Source of the DNA: Spirosoma rhododendri
GTDB taxonomy: Bacteria; Bacteroidota; Bacteroidia; Cytophagales; Spirosomataceae
Length of the DNA stretch: 64,000 bases
Assembly (NCBI RefSeq): GCF_012849055.1
Contig: NZ_CP051677.1
Coordinates: forward strand, 4,293,001 to 4,357,000
Direction of reading: 5' to 3'
The notes under the pieces were generated by a model that worked only from the letters and a program-made list of their open reading frames with translations, did no database searches and had not been told where the DNA came from. Of the stretch, positions 54,209-62,824 are shown in pieces. The number at the start of each line of letters is the position of its first letter. Positions within the stretch are counted from its first letter, which is position 1. The position numbers and the translations under genes are program-made.

Positions 54209-54904
54209 CTACGCCCCGTAGTTCTTGGCGATTTTGTCCCAGTCGAACACGTTCCAGGCGGCCGTGACGTATTCGGGGCGTTTGTTCTGGTACTTGAGGT
54301 AGTAGGCGTGTTCCCACACGTCGAGACCCATCACGGGCGTGCCTTTTTTCTCGGCCAGCGCCATCAGCGGGTTGTCCTGATTGGGCGTCGTGACGATTTC
54401 TACGCCGTCGCCCGACTTAATCAGCCACACCCAGCCCGATCCGAAGCGCGACCCGGCGGCTTTTGCCCACTCGGCCTTGAAATTATCAAACGACGTATAC
54501 TTCTTGTTGATCGCGTCGGCCAGTGCGCCCTTCGGTGCCCCGCCCCCTTTCGGACTCATGATCGTCCAGAAAAACGAGTGATTCCAGTGCCCACCGGCGT
54601 TGTTACGCACGGCCGCCGGGGTGCTGCTGCTGATGCTCTTCACCAGCGCGTCGATGTCCATCTTCGCCATGTCGGTACCGGCCACGGCTTTGTTGAGGTT
54701 GTCGACGTAGGCCTTGTGGTGCTTGTCGTGGTGAATCTCCATCGTCATTTTGTCGATGTGGGGTTCGAGCGCGGCAAAATCGTAGGGCAGCGGGGGCAGC
54801 TTGAACGGGCCTTCGGTCTGCGTCGGCGTGATGCCAAACGAGCGGAATGCCATCAGTCCGGCCGAAGCACCGAACGCCAGTTTCAAAAATTCAGAGCGAT
54901 TCAT
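54209..54904 (-). CDS. Fe/Mn superoxide dismutase, exported
   Basis: Converts superoxide to oxygen and hydrogen peroxide. A 231-residue protein with a leader (RSEFLKLAFGASAGLMAF) that suggests a periplasmic location, then the dismutase body. Metal ligands: His in TMEIHHDKHH, His in GGHWNHSFFW, and Asp and His in LDVWEHAYYLKYQ. The GGGAPKG loop is closer to the manganese type, but metal choice cannot be fixed from sequence. Confidence 0.92.
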   Translation of the reverse strand: MNRSEFLKLAFGASAGLMAFRSFGITPTQTEGPFKLPPLPYDFAALEPHIDKMTMEIHHDKHHKAYVDNLNKAVAGTDMAKMDIDALVKSISSSTPAAVRNNAGGHWNHSFFWTIMSPKGGGAPKGALADAINKKYTSFDNFKAEWAKAAGSRFGSGWVWLIKSGDGVEIVTTPNQDNPLMALAEKKGTPVMGLDVWEHAYYLKYQNKRPEYVTAAWNVFDWDKIAKNYGA

Positions 54905-55092
54905 GCGAATGTTGGTTTGTAGGCAACTAACTAACGTTATGTATCAGCAACGGGCAGGGATGCGGGTTACCGTCTACAAAGAAACGCCTTTTTGGTTCGG
55001 AATTGTTTTGACAGGATTGCCCGATGAACAGGATTTTGATTTTCACCCTGGAAACGCAACGGTTTCACAACCGGCATGGGGGCGTACGATTA

Positions 55093-55180
55093 CCCCCCGT
55101 CCCCCTGAAGGGGGTGAGGACTTGCAAACTTTAAACCGCATTTTAGGCCGTGTCCTCACCCCCTTCAGGGGGACGGGGGG
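55093..55180. repeat. inverted repeat with perfect 29-base arms
   Basis: Arms 55093-55121 and 55152-55180 are exact complements around a 30-base centre. Each arm contains its own small palindrome CCCCCTGAAGGGGG, so a four-hairpin structure is possible. Confidence 0.9.
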
Positions 55181-55215
55181 CATACACACGCGTCAGCAAC
55201 GCGCTTCGCCCGGAA

Positions 55216-55261
55216 CCGTGTCGGGCTGGGCCGGGCTGGCGTTCCAGACCCGACACCACGG
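55216..55261. repeat. hairpin element with GGGCTGGCGTT centre
   Basis: TGTCGGGCTGG (55219-55229) pairs with CCAGACCCGACA (55244-55255), with flanking CCG/CGG. A related hairpin (GGTGTCGGGG ... CTCTGACACC with the same GGCTGGCGTT word) is at 60010-60041. Confidence 0.65.
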
Positions 55262-55324
55262 CATTACAACAAAAACGCCGGGCATCAACCCGGCGCAGTG
55301 AATAAAATCCTGTACAAGAAAACC

Positions 55325-55936
<612 letters not shown>

Positions 55937-55939
55937 TTA

Positions 55940-56105
55940 TAAAGAGCGAAAGAGTGAAAGAGTGAAAGAGCGGTTGCCAACAACAGCAATTAAGTGCTCA
56001 TATCACCATTGCTCCGACTGGGAGTCAGCCCGGAGACGAGCGAAAGAGTGCCGGAGTGGGTGGTGCGTCTGTCGCTCTTTCACTCTTTCACTCTTTCGCT
56101 CTTTA
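55940..56105. repeat. inverted repeat with perfect 33-base arms made of GAAAGAGT words
   Basis: Left arm 55940-55972 starts four bases from the recR start codon; right arm 56073-56105 ends with the stop codon of clpS. The arms are exact complements over 33 bases, and each is tandem copies of the seven- or eight-base word GAAAGAGT. The centre is about 100 bases and holds a third partial copy of the word (56041-56049). Confidence 0.92.
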
Positions 56106-56387
56106 ATTTAACACCTCCGCGCTGATGCCGCGTCGGCAGATTTCGTTGCGCATGGGTACCAGTTCGTCCCACGACCCGTTTTTGACGGTGCATTTGCCTT
56201 TGTAATGAATCAGGAGCGTGCATTGCTCAGCTTGCTCAGACGTATGTTCGCACACATCCATCAGCGTGTCGATGACGTGATCGAATGTATTGACCTCGTC
56301 GTTGAAAACGACCAGATTGTGCACGTCGGTTTCGACTACGTCTTCCAGCAGGGCTACTTCGCTTTCTTCAAAAGGTTGCATGGGCAA
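56103..56387 (-). CDS. clpS: ATP-dependent Clp protease adaptor ClpS
   Basis: A 94-residue adaptor that hands N-degron substrates to ClpAP. The acidic pocket and core are clear: LVVFNDEVNTFDHVIDTLM, HTSEQAEQCTLLIHYKGKC, and the C-terminal ICRRGISAEV. Length and layout are normal. A good promoter lies 20 bases upstream of the start. Its stop codon is part of the inverted repeat shared with recR, so recR and clpS may be read as one unit across a strong hairpin. Confidence 0.94.
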   Translation of the reverse strand: MPMQPFEESEVALLEDVVETDVHNLVVFNDEVNTFDHVIDTLMDVCEHTSEQAEQCTLLIHYKGKCTVKNGSWDELVPMRNEICRRGISAEVLN

Positions 56388-56406
56388 TAAAAACGTGTTT
56401 ATTTAG

Positions 56407-56438
56407 CAAATTTACGCCAAATCAGGCAGTTTACGAAA
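56407..56438 (-). promoter_or_regulatory. Bacteroidota-type promoter for clpS
   Basis: Read on the minus strand: TTTC (56438-56435), a 20-base spacer, TAAATTTG (56414-56407). It fits the Bacteroidota consensus with one mismatch in the upstream box. Confidence 0.6.
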
Positions 56439-56495
56439 CGGGTAATAATCTGTTAAACTAACCGTTATTTGCCCCATAAAGTTGCTTTTTTGCCC

Positions 56496-57962
56496 ATGAA
56501 TCCCACCCTCGCACTGCTCATTCTGATCGCTTATTTTGGGCTGCTGGTTGCCGTTTCGTTCTACACCGCCCGTGGGGCCGATACCACCACGTTTTTCACC
56601 GCCAACCGGCAGTCGCCGTGGTGGTTAGTGGCCTTCGGGATGATCGGCACGTCGCTGTCGGGCGTCACGTTTATTTCGGTGCCGGGGGCGGTGGGCAAGA
56701 TCGGCTTTTCCTATTTTCAGGTCGTGCTGGGCTACATCATCGGCTACCTCGTCATCGGCACGGTGCTGATGCCGCTATACTACCGGCTCAACCTGATTTC
56801 GATTTACGGCTACCTCGAAAAGCGCTTCGGCTACTGGTCGTACAAAACGGGCGCAGGCTTCTTTCTGCTGGCCCGTACGGTAGGATCGGCGGTGCGGCTT
56901 TACGTCGCGGCCAACGTGCTCCAACTGGCGATTTTCAACGCGCTGGGCATTCCGTTCGAAGTGTCGGTGCTGATTACGATTGCCCTGATCTGGGTGTACA
57001 CGTTCAAGGGGGGCGTCAAAACGATTATCCTGACCGATTCGCTGCAAACGATATTTCTGGTGTCGGCCGTCGTGCTGACGATCGTGCTAATTTCGCAGGA
57101 ACTCGGTTTTTCATTCGGTGAACTCGTCAGCTCGATCAAAGCCAGCCCGAACTCGAAAATTTTCTTTTGGGACGCCAACGACCCCAAGAATTTCTACAAG
57201 CAGTTTATCTCGGGCATATTCATCGCCATTGTGATGACGGGTCTCGATCAGGATCTGATGCAGAAAAACCTGACCTGCAAAAACATCGGCGAAGCGCAGA
57301 AAAATATGTTCTGGTTCACGATTACGATGGTCATTGTCACGTTCCTGTTCATGTGTCTGGGCGTGCTGCTCTACATCTACGCCGGCCGCGACGGTATCGC
57401 CATCCCCGAACGCACCGACGATCTGTACCCGCTGCTGGCTCTGAATCACCTCGGCCCGCTGGTCGGTATCACATTTTTGCTGGGCATCACGGCGGCAACC
57501 TACGCCAGTGCTGACTCCGCCCTGACGGCCCTGACGACTTCGTTCTGCGTCGATTTTATGAACGTTGAGCAACGGCCCGAAGCCGAGCGGTCGCGCATCA
57601 AGCATATCGTTCACATCGGCTTCTCGCTGCTGTTCTATGTGGTCATCATCCTGTTCCGGCAGTTGAACAGCAAGGAAGTCATTACGGCGGTGTTCGACAT
57701 TGCGGGCTATACCTACGGACCGTTGCTGGGGCTGTACGCCTTTGGCATTTTCAGCCACCGCCCCGTCGTCGACCGCTTCGTGCCGTGGATTTGCCTGGCC
57801 TCGCCCGTGCTGACATACATCATCAATCAGAATTCAGCCGCCTGGTTTGGCGGTTACCAGTTCGGCTTCGAGCGGCTGCTGCTCAACGGCCTGATTACCA
57901 CGCTCGGCCTCTGGGCCGTCTCGCGCCCCGTTAAACACCCGGAGCCGGTGGTAGTTTCTTAG
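56496..57962 (+). CDS. sodium:solute symporter (SSS family)
   Basis: A 488-residue transporter with about thirteen membrane helices. Typical blocks include FFTANRQSPWWLVAFGMIGT with SLSGVTFISVPG near the start, YLEKRFGYWSYKTG, GGVKTIILTDSLQTIFL, and GLDQDLMQKNLTCKN. These are the marks of the sodium/glucose-proline-pantothenate symporters. The substrate is not visible. The start is taken at 56496 because the upstream extension to 56469 adds nine residues before the first helix. It is divergent from clpS. Confidence 0.92.
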   Translation: MNPTLALLILIAYFGLLVAVSFYTARGADTTTFFTANRQSPWWLVAFGMIGTSLSGVTFISVPGAVGKIGFSYFQVVLGYIIGYLVIGTVLMPLYYRLNLISIYGYLEKRFGYWSYKTGAGFFLLARTVGSAVRLYVAANVLQLAIFNALGIPFEVSVLITIALIWVYTFKGGVKTIILTDSLQTIFLVSAVVLTIVLISQELGFSFGELVSSIKASPNSKIFFWDANDPKNFYKQFISGIFIAIVMTGLDQDLMQKNLTCKNIGEAQKNMFWFTITMVIVTFLFMCLGVLLYIYAGRDGIAIPERTDDLYPLLALNHLGPLVGITFLLGITAATYASADSALTALTTSFCVDFMNVEQRPEAERSRIKHIVHIGFSLLFYVVIILFRQLNSKEVITAVFDIAGYTYGPLLGLYAFGIFSHRPVVDRFVPWICLASPVLTYIINQNSAAWFGGYQFGFERLLLNGLITTLGLWAVSRPVKHPEPVVVS

Positions 57963-57966
57963 AGTA

Positions 57967-58046
57967 GTTTAAGGTTTGTGGTTTAAGGTTTAAAGTTCCT
58001 CCGGGGTAAGCAAACAATGTTAAACCTTGAACCACAAACCTTAAAC
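57967..58046. repeat. inverted repeat of TTTAAGGTTT type (family 3)
   Basis: Arms 57967-57992 and 58021-58046 pair with one mismatch over 26 bases around a 28-base centre. Its left arm is nearly identical to that of the element at 16559. It lies between the symporter and treZ on the same strand, four bases after a stop codon. Confidence 0.88.
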
Positions 58047-58062
58047 CCAACGTACCAACGTT

Positions 58063-59909
58063 ATGACTGAAGTACCCATCGCCCGGCGGACACTGGGCGT
58101 AACGTTTGCGCCCGACGCGACCGCTACCGTGCAGGTCTGGGCACCCAATGCAACCACCGTTCAACTCGTGCTGGAAACAACCGGCGAAACACTACCGCTG
58201 ACACCCGGCGACGGGGGTTGCTGGCGCACAACGACCGATCAGCTACGGCCCGGCGACCTGTACCGGTTTTCGCTCGACGGGCAACGCCTACCCGACCCGG
58301 CCTCACTGGCGCAGCCGCAGGGCGTACACGGTCCTTCTCTGGCGTACGACCCGACAGTTTTCAACTGGACCGATGAGAAGTGGCAAAATCCCGCCCTCGA
58401 CAACTACCTGTTTTATGAATTGCACACCGGCACATTTACGCCCGAAGGCACTTTCGCCGGGGTTGCCGCCCGGCTCGATCACTTCGTTGAGTTGGGCATC
58501 AACGCCGTCGAGCTGATGCCGATTGCGCAGTTCCCCGGCGACCGCAACTGGGGTTACGACGGCGTGTGTCCGTTTGCGGCCCAGCACTCGTACGGCGGAG
58601 CGCGGGGGTTGCAGCAACTGGTCGACGCCTGCCATGCGCGGGGGCTAGCCGTGGTACTCGACGTCGTGTACAACCATATGGGGCCGGAGGGCAATTACTT
58701 TTCCAGCTACGGCCCTTACTTTACCAGCCGCCACCGCACGCCCTGGGGCGATGCTATCAACTTCGACGGTTCCGGCAGCGAGGGTGTTCGGCAGTACGTG
58801 CTTGAAAACGTGCTGATGTGGTTCCGCGACTTCCATATCGACGCGCTCCGGCTCGACGCCGTCCACGCCATTCGCGACGACAGCGAATCACACATTCTCC
58901 GCGACATCCGCCTGCACGTCGATCAGCTGGTGGCGCAGACCGGGCGGCAGCATTACCTGATTATCGAATCCGACCAGAACGAAACGCGTTACATCAAATC
59001 CGTTACCGACGGTGGCTACGGCATGGATGCGCAGTGGAACGATGAGTTTCACCACGCCCTGCGCGTCACGGCGGGGGTGAACAGCAGGGCTACTACGCCG
59101 ACTACGACGGTATCAAACACCTCGCGAAAGCCTACCGCGATGCCTACGTGTACGACGGTACGTTTATGCCCCGCCGGGCAAAAATCGTCGGCACACCCAC
59201 TACCGACCTGCCCGGCCGACAGTTTGTTGTGTTCTCGCAGAACCACGATCAGATCGGTAACCGGATGCTGGGCGAACGACCTGGCCAGCTCGTCAGCGAC
59301 GCCATGCAGCGGCTGATGGCCGGGGCTGTGCTGACGAGTTCGTACCTACCGATGCTGTTTATGGGTGAAGAGTGGAGCGAACAGCACCCGTTTCTTTACT
59401 TCGTCAGCCACTCCGACCCCGATCTGATCGAAGCCGTCCGGCAGGGGCGTCAGCGCGAATTTGCCGCGTTTCAGACGGCCGTTCCCGCGCCCGATCCGCA
59501 GTCGGAAGCCACGTTTCAGCAATCGAAACTACAATGGTCACTGCTTGGCGAACCGCACCATCAGGGCATGTTCCGGTACTATCAGGCGCTGATTAAGCTA
59601 CGCAAGACATCGGTGCTGCGGTTTCCGAACCGGAAAAACGTGTACGTCACCTTCAGCGACGATACACAGACGCTGGTGCTGCAACGCTGGCACGAACACC
59701 GCCGGGTAGCTTGTCTAATGAATTTTTCGCGGGTCGCGCAGCCGGTTTGCCTGCCCGACAGCGATCAGCCGTGGACCCGCCGGTTCGATTCGGCCGACCC
59801 CATCTGGGGTGGACCGGCCGCCGGTCCCGATCAGTCGCCGGGCGATGTTGAGGTACTGGTGCAACCCGAATCATTATTGCTCTACACCAACCACGCCGAC
59901 GATCTATGA
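58063..59909 (+). CDS. treZ: malto-oligosyltrehalose trehalohydrolase (frame broken by one base)
   Basis: Releases trehalose from maltooligosyl trehalose, the second step of the TreY-TreZ route. An N-terminal carbohydrate-binding fold (VQVWAPNATTVQLVL) precedes the GH13 barrel. Barrel motifs are all present: DVVYNHMGPEGN, the nucleophile Asp in IDALRLDAVHAI, the acid Glu in YLIIESDQNE, and FSQNHDQIGNR. The frame breaks at the G run 59073-59077: translation from 58063 runs on to a stop at 59316, while the true continuation is in the next frame to 59909. One extra G gives 615 residues of normal length. The stop codon lies inside an inverted repeat, and treY follows. Confidence 0.9.
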
Positions 59910-60007
59910 TGTGTCTCAGACAGCATCCTGCTGTCGAAGCTGCGATAGCGGCTAATCAAGTCATCCGCTACGACAGCAAGGATGCTGTCTGAGACAAATC
60001 ATAGACC
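59901..60007. repeat. long inverted repeat over the treZ stop codon (family 1)
   Basis: Arms 59901-59936 and 59971-60007 pair with two small differences over about 36 bases. The arm word TTGTCTCAGACAGCATCCT, the inner GCTGTCG, and the centre GCTGCGATAGCGGCTAATCA are clear relatives of the element at 13640-13770. It begins eight bases before the end of treZ. Confidence 0.9.
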
Positions 60008-60009
60008 AT

Positions 60010-60041
60010 GGTGTCGGGGCTGGCGTTTCTGCTCTGACACC
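60010..60041. repeat. hairpin element with GGCTGGCGTT centre
   Basis: GGTGTCGGGG (60010-60019) pairs with CTCTGACACC (60032-60041) with two mismatches. It follows directly on the family 1 element and shares the word GGCTGGCGTT with 55216-55261. Confidence 0.55.
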
Positions 60042-60106
60042 CGGGCTCAAATCCTCATAAACCATCGAAATACTCAACAATGACCCTTTCGCAGGGTTGC
60101 TTTGGT

Positions 60107-62824
60107 ATGCATAATCTGATTAATACGTACCGAATACAACTCCACGCTGACTTCACTTTTGCCCATCTCGAAGCTATCCTACCCTATCTCAGGGCGTTAG
60201 GCGTCAAAACCATTTACGCGTCGCCCATTACCGAAGCGACGCCCGGTAGTGAGCACGGCTATGATGGTATCGACCCGGTGCGGATCGCGCCCGACCTCGG
60301 CACGCGGGCTGATCTGGAGCGCATCTGTCAGTGGCTGCACGACAATGATATGCAGTGGTTGCAGGACATTGTGCCCAACCACATGGCGTTTCACCCCGGC
60401 AACGCCTGGCTGACCGATGTGCTTGAAAAAGGTCCGCTGTCGCGCTACGCCCCTTATTTCGACACCGCGCTGGCGAGCGATCTGTTTGCGGGCCGTATTC
60501 GGGTGCCATTTCTGACCGAAACGCCCGAGCAGTTAATCGATCAGCACAAACTGACGCTGATTAGCTGTGATGGCCGGTTCGCGATCAGCGTCAATGACAC
60601 CACCTACCCGTTGACGCCCCGCTCCTACGCGACTGTACTGGCAGGTAGCGATGCGCCGGATGCGATTCAGCAGCTACTCAGTCAGCTAACCGATCTGCAC
60701 CGAACCGAAGACGCTGTCGCGTATGCGATTGCCTGGGATGAGTGGCGCGAACAACTGGCGGGTCTGACAAGCAATGCTGTGACCAATGCGTATATAGAGC
60801 AGCGTTTGCACCAGACAAACGCTGCTCCGGAGCAGTTACGCTCGATTCTTGACGGGCAGCAATACCAGCTCTGCCTGGCCAACGATGCGAATCAACACAT
60901 CAACTACCGCCGATTTTTCACGGTTAGTGATTTGATCTGTCTGATGATGCAGAACGATACCGTCTTCGACGACTACCATCGACTGATTTTCGATCTGCTA
61001 AAAACGGGGGTAATCGATGGGCTGCGCGTCGACCACGTCGACGGCTTGTTTGCGCCGACCGCCTACCTGAACAAACTCCGGCAGGCCGTGGGCGAGGATA
61101 CGTATATCGTCGTCGAGAAGATATTGCAGGCCGACGAAAGCCTTCCCGACGAATGGCCTGTGGCCGGTACGACGGGTTACGAATTTCTGGCCGCTACCAA
61201 CAACCTGCTGACCGACGAACGGCAGGAATCCGCTTTTCAGCAGTTTTACGCCGAACAGACCGGTGACACAACGTCACTGACCGATCAGACATACGGGCGC
61301 AAGGCGTACCTGCTGTATCAGCAAATGGGGGGCGAACTGGAAAACCTCACCAACTACTACCATACGCTCGGCCTGATGAGCGAAGCCGAATCGGCGGAGT
61401 TGCCCGCGGGTTCCCTGAAACTGACCATTGGCGAGTGGCTGATTCGTTTTCCCGTATATCGCTATTTCGGCACTCAGTTTCCGTTGAAAGACGCCGAAGC
61501 GGACGCTCACCAAACAATCTTCGCTCAGATTCACGACGCACGCCCCGGCCTAAGCCGTACTGTCGACCAACTGGCAGAAACACTGCTCGGTCATTCCGGC
61601 GCGGCTGATACCGAACGGCGGCAACGGATCGCGCTGTTTTACCAACGGTGTATGCAGTATGCGGGGCCGCTGATGGCGAAGGGCGTTGAAGACACGTTGT
61701 TTTACACGAATAGTTGCTTTATCGGCCATAACGAAGTTGGCGATTCCGTTGAACGCTTTGGCCTGTCGGCGGATGGGTTTCACCGGTTCATTCAACAGCG
61801 GCAGCAGCATTGGCCCCTGACAATGAGCACCACAGCGACGCACGACACCAAACGGGGCGAAGATGTCCGGGCCCGGCTGGCCGTGCTGCCGGATGTCGCC
61901 GACGAGTGGTTTGCCGCCGTCCGCAGCTGGCAGGAACTTAACGCAACGGCCAAAACGGATGACGCCCCTAACTTCATCGATGAATACCTGATTTACCAGT
62001 CACTGCTCGGCTCCTATCCCATGCCCGGCACGGAAGACGACTTTGCCGACCGGATGCAGGCGTTCATGGAGAAAGCCCTGTCGGAAGCCAAGCGCCACAC
62101 CGACGATGCTTACCAGCAGGTAACGACGTCGTTTACAGAGCAGCTACTCGACAAGAACCGGCCATTCTGGTCATCGTTCGAGTCGTTTTACCATAGCATA
62201 ATCGATTTCGGCATTGTCAACTCGCTGGTGCAGAGTACGTTGAAATACACGACACCCGGCGTTCCCGACCTCTATCAGGGTAACGAAGGCTGGGATTTGA
62301 GTATGGTCGACCCCGACAATCGGCGTCCGGTACCCTACGAAAAACTTCAGCGTGATTTACAGACGCTGCTGGACCGGCCTGACAACACATCCGATACCTG
62401 CTGGCGCGACCTATGGGCAGATCGGTACAGCGGACGCGTCAAGCAGTGGCTAACCCATCAGCTACTCCAACATCGGCAGCAGCACCCGGCCCTGTTTTCG
62501 ACTGGCGCGTACACCCCCGTAGTCGTGCAGGGGCGGTACGCAGCCAATGTACTGGCTTTTTTGCGAACCCAGGGAAACACGCGACTACTCGTCGTTGTCC
62601 CATTGAATGTGGCCCGGCTTTGTCGCGAGCAACAGGTCTACCTACCCGCCCTCGACTGGGCAGACACGACCGTGTTGCTACCGGAAACGTTATCCGTTCA
62701 GTGGACTAGCTGCCTGACAGACGCCGTTTTTAGTGCAGCCGATCGGTACACTGCGGGATCGCTGTTCGCTGCCTTCCCAATCGCCTGTCTGCTCAATTCT
62801 TCAGATCGGCAAACTGAGTCATAA
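60107..62824 (+). CDS. treY: malto-oligosyltrehalose synthase
   Basis: Turns the reducing end of maltodextrins into a trehalose unit, the step before TreZ. A 905-residue GH13 enzyme: the start MHNLINTYRIQLHADFTF is typical, followed by ITEATPGSEHGYDG, DIVPNHMA, the nucleophile Asp in IDGLRVDHVDGLF, the acid Glu in YIVVEKIL, and STTATHDTKRGEDVRARL. The C-terminal half includes VPDLYQGNEGWDLSMVDPDN. An earlier ATG at 60080 would add nine residues and cannot be excluded. It follows treZ on the same strand after about 200 bases of repeats. Confidence 0.93.
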   Translation: MHNLINTYRIQLHADFTFAHLEAILPYLRALGVKTIYASPITEATPGSEHGYDGIDPVRIAPDLGTRADLERICQWLHDNDMQWLQDIVPNHMAFHPGNAWLTDVLEKGPLSRYAPYFDTALASDLFAGRIRVPFLTETPEQLIDQHKLTLISCDGRFAISVNDTTYPLTPRSYATVLAGSDAPDAIQQLLSQLTDLHRTEDAVAYAIAWDEWREQLAGLTSNAVTNAYIEQRLHQTNAAPEQLRSILDGQQYQLCLANDANQHINYRRFFTVSDLICLMMQNDTVFDDYHRLIFDLLKTGVIDGLRVDHVDGLFAPTAYLNKLRQAVGEDTYIVVEKILQADESLPDEWPVAGTTGYEFLAATNNLLTDERQESAFQQFYAEQTGDTTSLTDQTYGRKAYLLYQQMGGELENLTNYYHTLGLMSEAESAELPAGSLKLTIGEWLIRFPVYRYFGTQFPLKDAEADAHQTIFAQIHDARPGLSRTVDQLAETLLGHSGAADTERRQRIALFYQRCMQYAGPLMAKGVEDTLFYTNSCFIGHNEVGDSVERFGLSADGFHRFIQQRQQHWPLTMSTTATHDTKRGEDVRARLAVLPDVADEWFAAVRSWQELNATAKTDDAPNFIDEYLIYQSLLGSYPMPGTEDDFADRMQAFMEKALSEAKRHTDDAYQQVTTSFTEQLLDKNRPFWSSFESFYHSIIDFGIVNSLVQSTLKYTTPGVPDLYQGNEGWDLSMVDPDNRRPVPYEKLQRDLQTLLDRPDNTSDTCWRDLWADRYSGRVKQWLTHQLLQHRQQHPALFSTGAYTPVVVQGRYAANVLAFLRTQGNTRLLVVVPLNVARLCREQQVYLPALDWADTTVLLPETLSVQWTSCLTDAVFSAADRYTAGSLFAAFPIACLLNSSDRQTES

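Larger units (their letters stand above)
54905..55324. other. intergenic region with several repeat elements
   Basis: About 420 bases between the dismutase start and the recR stop. It holds a lone arm of an ACAGGATT-type repeat (near 55005-55040), a large inverted repeat (55093-55180) and a smaller one (55216-55261). No protein-coding signal is convincing. Confidence 0.6.

Noticed and set aside
55940..56105. GAAAGAGT word repeats considered as a CRISPR-like array
   Set aside because: Units are seven to eight bases, directly adjacent, without spacers; the structure is an inverted repeat.
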